This document shows positions 62,566 to 64,000 of a stretch of DNA of 64,000 nt, one piece after another (within the stretch, counting starts at the first letter, position 1; the number at the start of each line of letters is the position of its first letter). Origin of the DNA: Dokdonia donghaensis DSW-1 (GTDB taxonomy: Bacteria; Bacteroidota; Bacteroidia; Flavobacteriales; Flavobacteriaceae); the NCBI RefSeq assembly GCF_001653755.1, contig NZ_CP015125.1, positions 1,741,001 through 1,805,000 of the forward strand, written 5' to 3'. A program made the position numbers and the translations under genes. The notes under the pieces are model-generated. The model worked only from the letters and a program-made list of their open reading frames with translations. It ran no database searches and was not told where the DNA came from.

Positions 62566-62773
62566 AGAGCTTGTCCCTGTTATTGTGCGTTATGTATTTT
62601 ATGTATGTAGCTATATCTTTAATAAACAGCAAACGACTTACAGCCGAATGGTTAGTAATAGGTTTTGGTTTTCAATAGCTGTCGATTTAATTATTAATAA
62701 GGAAGTAGGAATTGAGTAAGTAAGAATTAGTTTTTACTAACAATTACACTTAATTGCTATAGACTATTAAGAC

Positions 62774-62847
62774 AGTCTCATAGCTCAGCTGGTTAGAGCG
62801 CTACACTGATAATGTAGAGGTCGGCAGTTCGAGTCTGCCTGAGACTA
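62774..62847 (+). tRNA. tRNA-Ile (GAT)
   Basis: 74 nt. Acceptor AGTCTCA / TGAGACT, anticodon stem CTACA / TGTAG with loop CTGATAA (anticodon GAT), T-arm GGCAG-TTCGAGT-CTGCC. The CCA end is not encoded. Located in the 16S-23S spacer. Confidence 0.97.
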
Positions 62848-62855
62848 CTTTTTAT

Positions 62856-62869
62856 GCTTTCGCGAAAGC
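62856..62869. repeat. Palindrome copy in the rRNA spacer, 14 bp perfect
   Basis: Eight bases after tRNA-Ile inside the rRNA primary transcript; it must therefore be transcribed at high level and could fold as an RNA hairpin there. Confidence 0.9.
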
Positions 62870-62980
62870 TTTATAAATCGTGACGTTCATACGTATTACA
62901 TTTTGAAGGAAATTTTAGAAGTTGAGAATCATTACTTCGTCATTCGAAATCTGATGTCATCATCTTGATTTCATAGAAAT

Positions 62981-63054
62981 GGGGGATTAGCTCAGCTGGC
63001 TAGAGCGCCTGCCTTGCACGCAGGAGGTCATCGGTTCGACTCCGATATTCTCCA
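62981..63054 (+). tRNA. tRNA-Ala (TGC)
   Basis: 74 nt. Acceptor GGGGGAT / ATTCTCC (two G-T pairs), anticodon stem CCTGC / GCAGG with loop CTTGCAC (anticodon TGC), T-arm ATCGG-TTCGACT-CCGAT. No CCA encoded. Confidence 0.97.
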
Positions 63055-63114
63055 CATCAGCTATCAATTTTAAATTGTTAGCGATTAGTTACGAGTTTAC
63101 TTGTAATTAATACC

Positions 63115-63130
63115 GTTCATTGACATATTG
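63115..63130 (+). promoter_or_regulatory. boxA-like antitermination element, spacer copy
   Basis: GTTCATTGACATATTG, one base different from the leader copy over 16 bases, placed between tRNA-Ala and 23S as in E. coli operons. Confidence 0.5.
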
Positions 63131-63266
63131 GGAAATAATTAAAGAATACGAGAAGTCGTGTATAGCCTAGCCGCTATATACGCAAATTAATAATAATATG
63201 AATAACTCATTATAATATAAAGGTTTATGTATTTTATACATAAGCCCTTAAAAGAGCAATTAAGTA

Positions 63267-64000
<734 letters not shown>

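Overview
The window looks like chromosomal DNA of a marine Flavobacteriaceae bacterium. My best guess is a Dokdonia/Krokinobacter relative; that is an inference from overall character and cannot be proven from the sequence alone. The reasons are a low-to-moderate GC content, promoters of the Bacteroidota type (TTG, about 19 bases, TAnnTTTG), many SPII lipoproteins, a gliding-motility lipoprotein (GldI), TonB-receptor-like barrels, menaquinone genes, and an rRNA operon with tRNA-Ile(GAT) and tRNA-Ala(TGC) in the 16S-23S spacer. No phage, insertion sequence or CRISPR array was found.

Layout. 1-4.2 kb: the start of gldI, nrnA, ndk and typA, with a folded intergenic element between ndk and typA. 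4.2-12.6 kb: a surface-polysaccharide cluster (FemAB-like acyltransferase, DegT sugar aminotransferase, Wzx flippase, hexapeptide acetyltransferase, four glycosyltransferases, and an FdtA-like 3,4-ketoisomerase), probably for a glycan with a dTDP-3-amino-3,6-dideoxyhexose. 12.6-22 kb: ftsE, a 1006-residue TPR protein, an outer-membrane barrel, two Cys-rich lipoproteins, a zinc-ribbon membrane protein and an amidohydrolase. 22-32.6 kb: an RsmI-like methylase, an LMW phosphatase, and a nitrogen-assimilation block in which amt-glnB-porin is divergent from gltBD. 32.6-39.6 kb: dnaA, thioesterase, YigZ, a solute-binding protein, mtaB, a GNAT enzyme and a lipoprotein. 39.6-46.9 kb: menaquinone genes (hotdog thioesterase, menF, menD, menB) with DUF2853, CvfB and a secreted papain-like peptidase. 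46.9-58 kb: a leftward beta-glucan utilisation locus. 58.4-60.3 kb: an M42 peptidase and a DUF4294 protein. 60.5-64 kb: an rRNA operon with three tandem promoters.

The most striking locus is 46.9-58 kb. It has no SusC/SusD pair. Instead, one 1038-residue secreted protein joins a clan GH-A glycosidase domain to a C-terminal outer-membrane beta-barrel. It is followed by a multi-domain carbohydrate-binding lipoprotein, a GH16 laminarinase-like lipoprotein, a cytoplasmic GH149/GH94-type phosphorylase and a GPH-family sugar symporter. Together they read as a compact pathway: cut at the surface, pass through the fused barrel, import intact oligosaccharide, then phosphorolyse it in the cytoplasm.

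The second striking signal is a short perfect palindrome, GCTTTCGCGAAAGC, with 17 exact copies and 5 near copies. Half lie between genes, often as the same 22-bp palindrome TTACGCTTTCGCGAAAGCGTAA. Half lie inside genes, where they encode AFAKA, LSRK or FRES. Its density, perfect symmetry and intergenic excess suggest a genome-wide functional or self-propagating site comparable to cyanobacterial HIP1.
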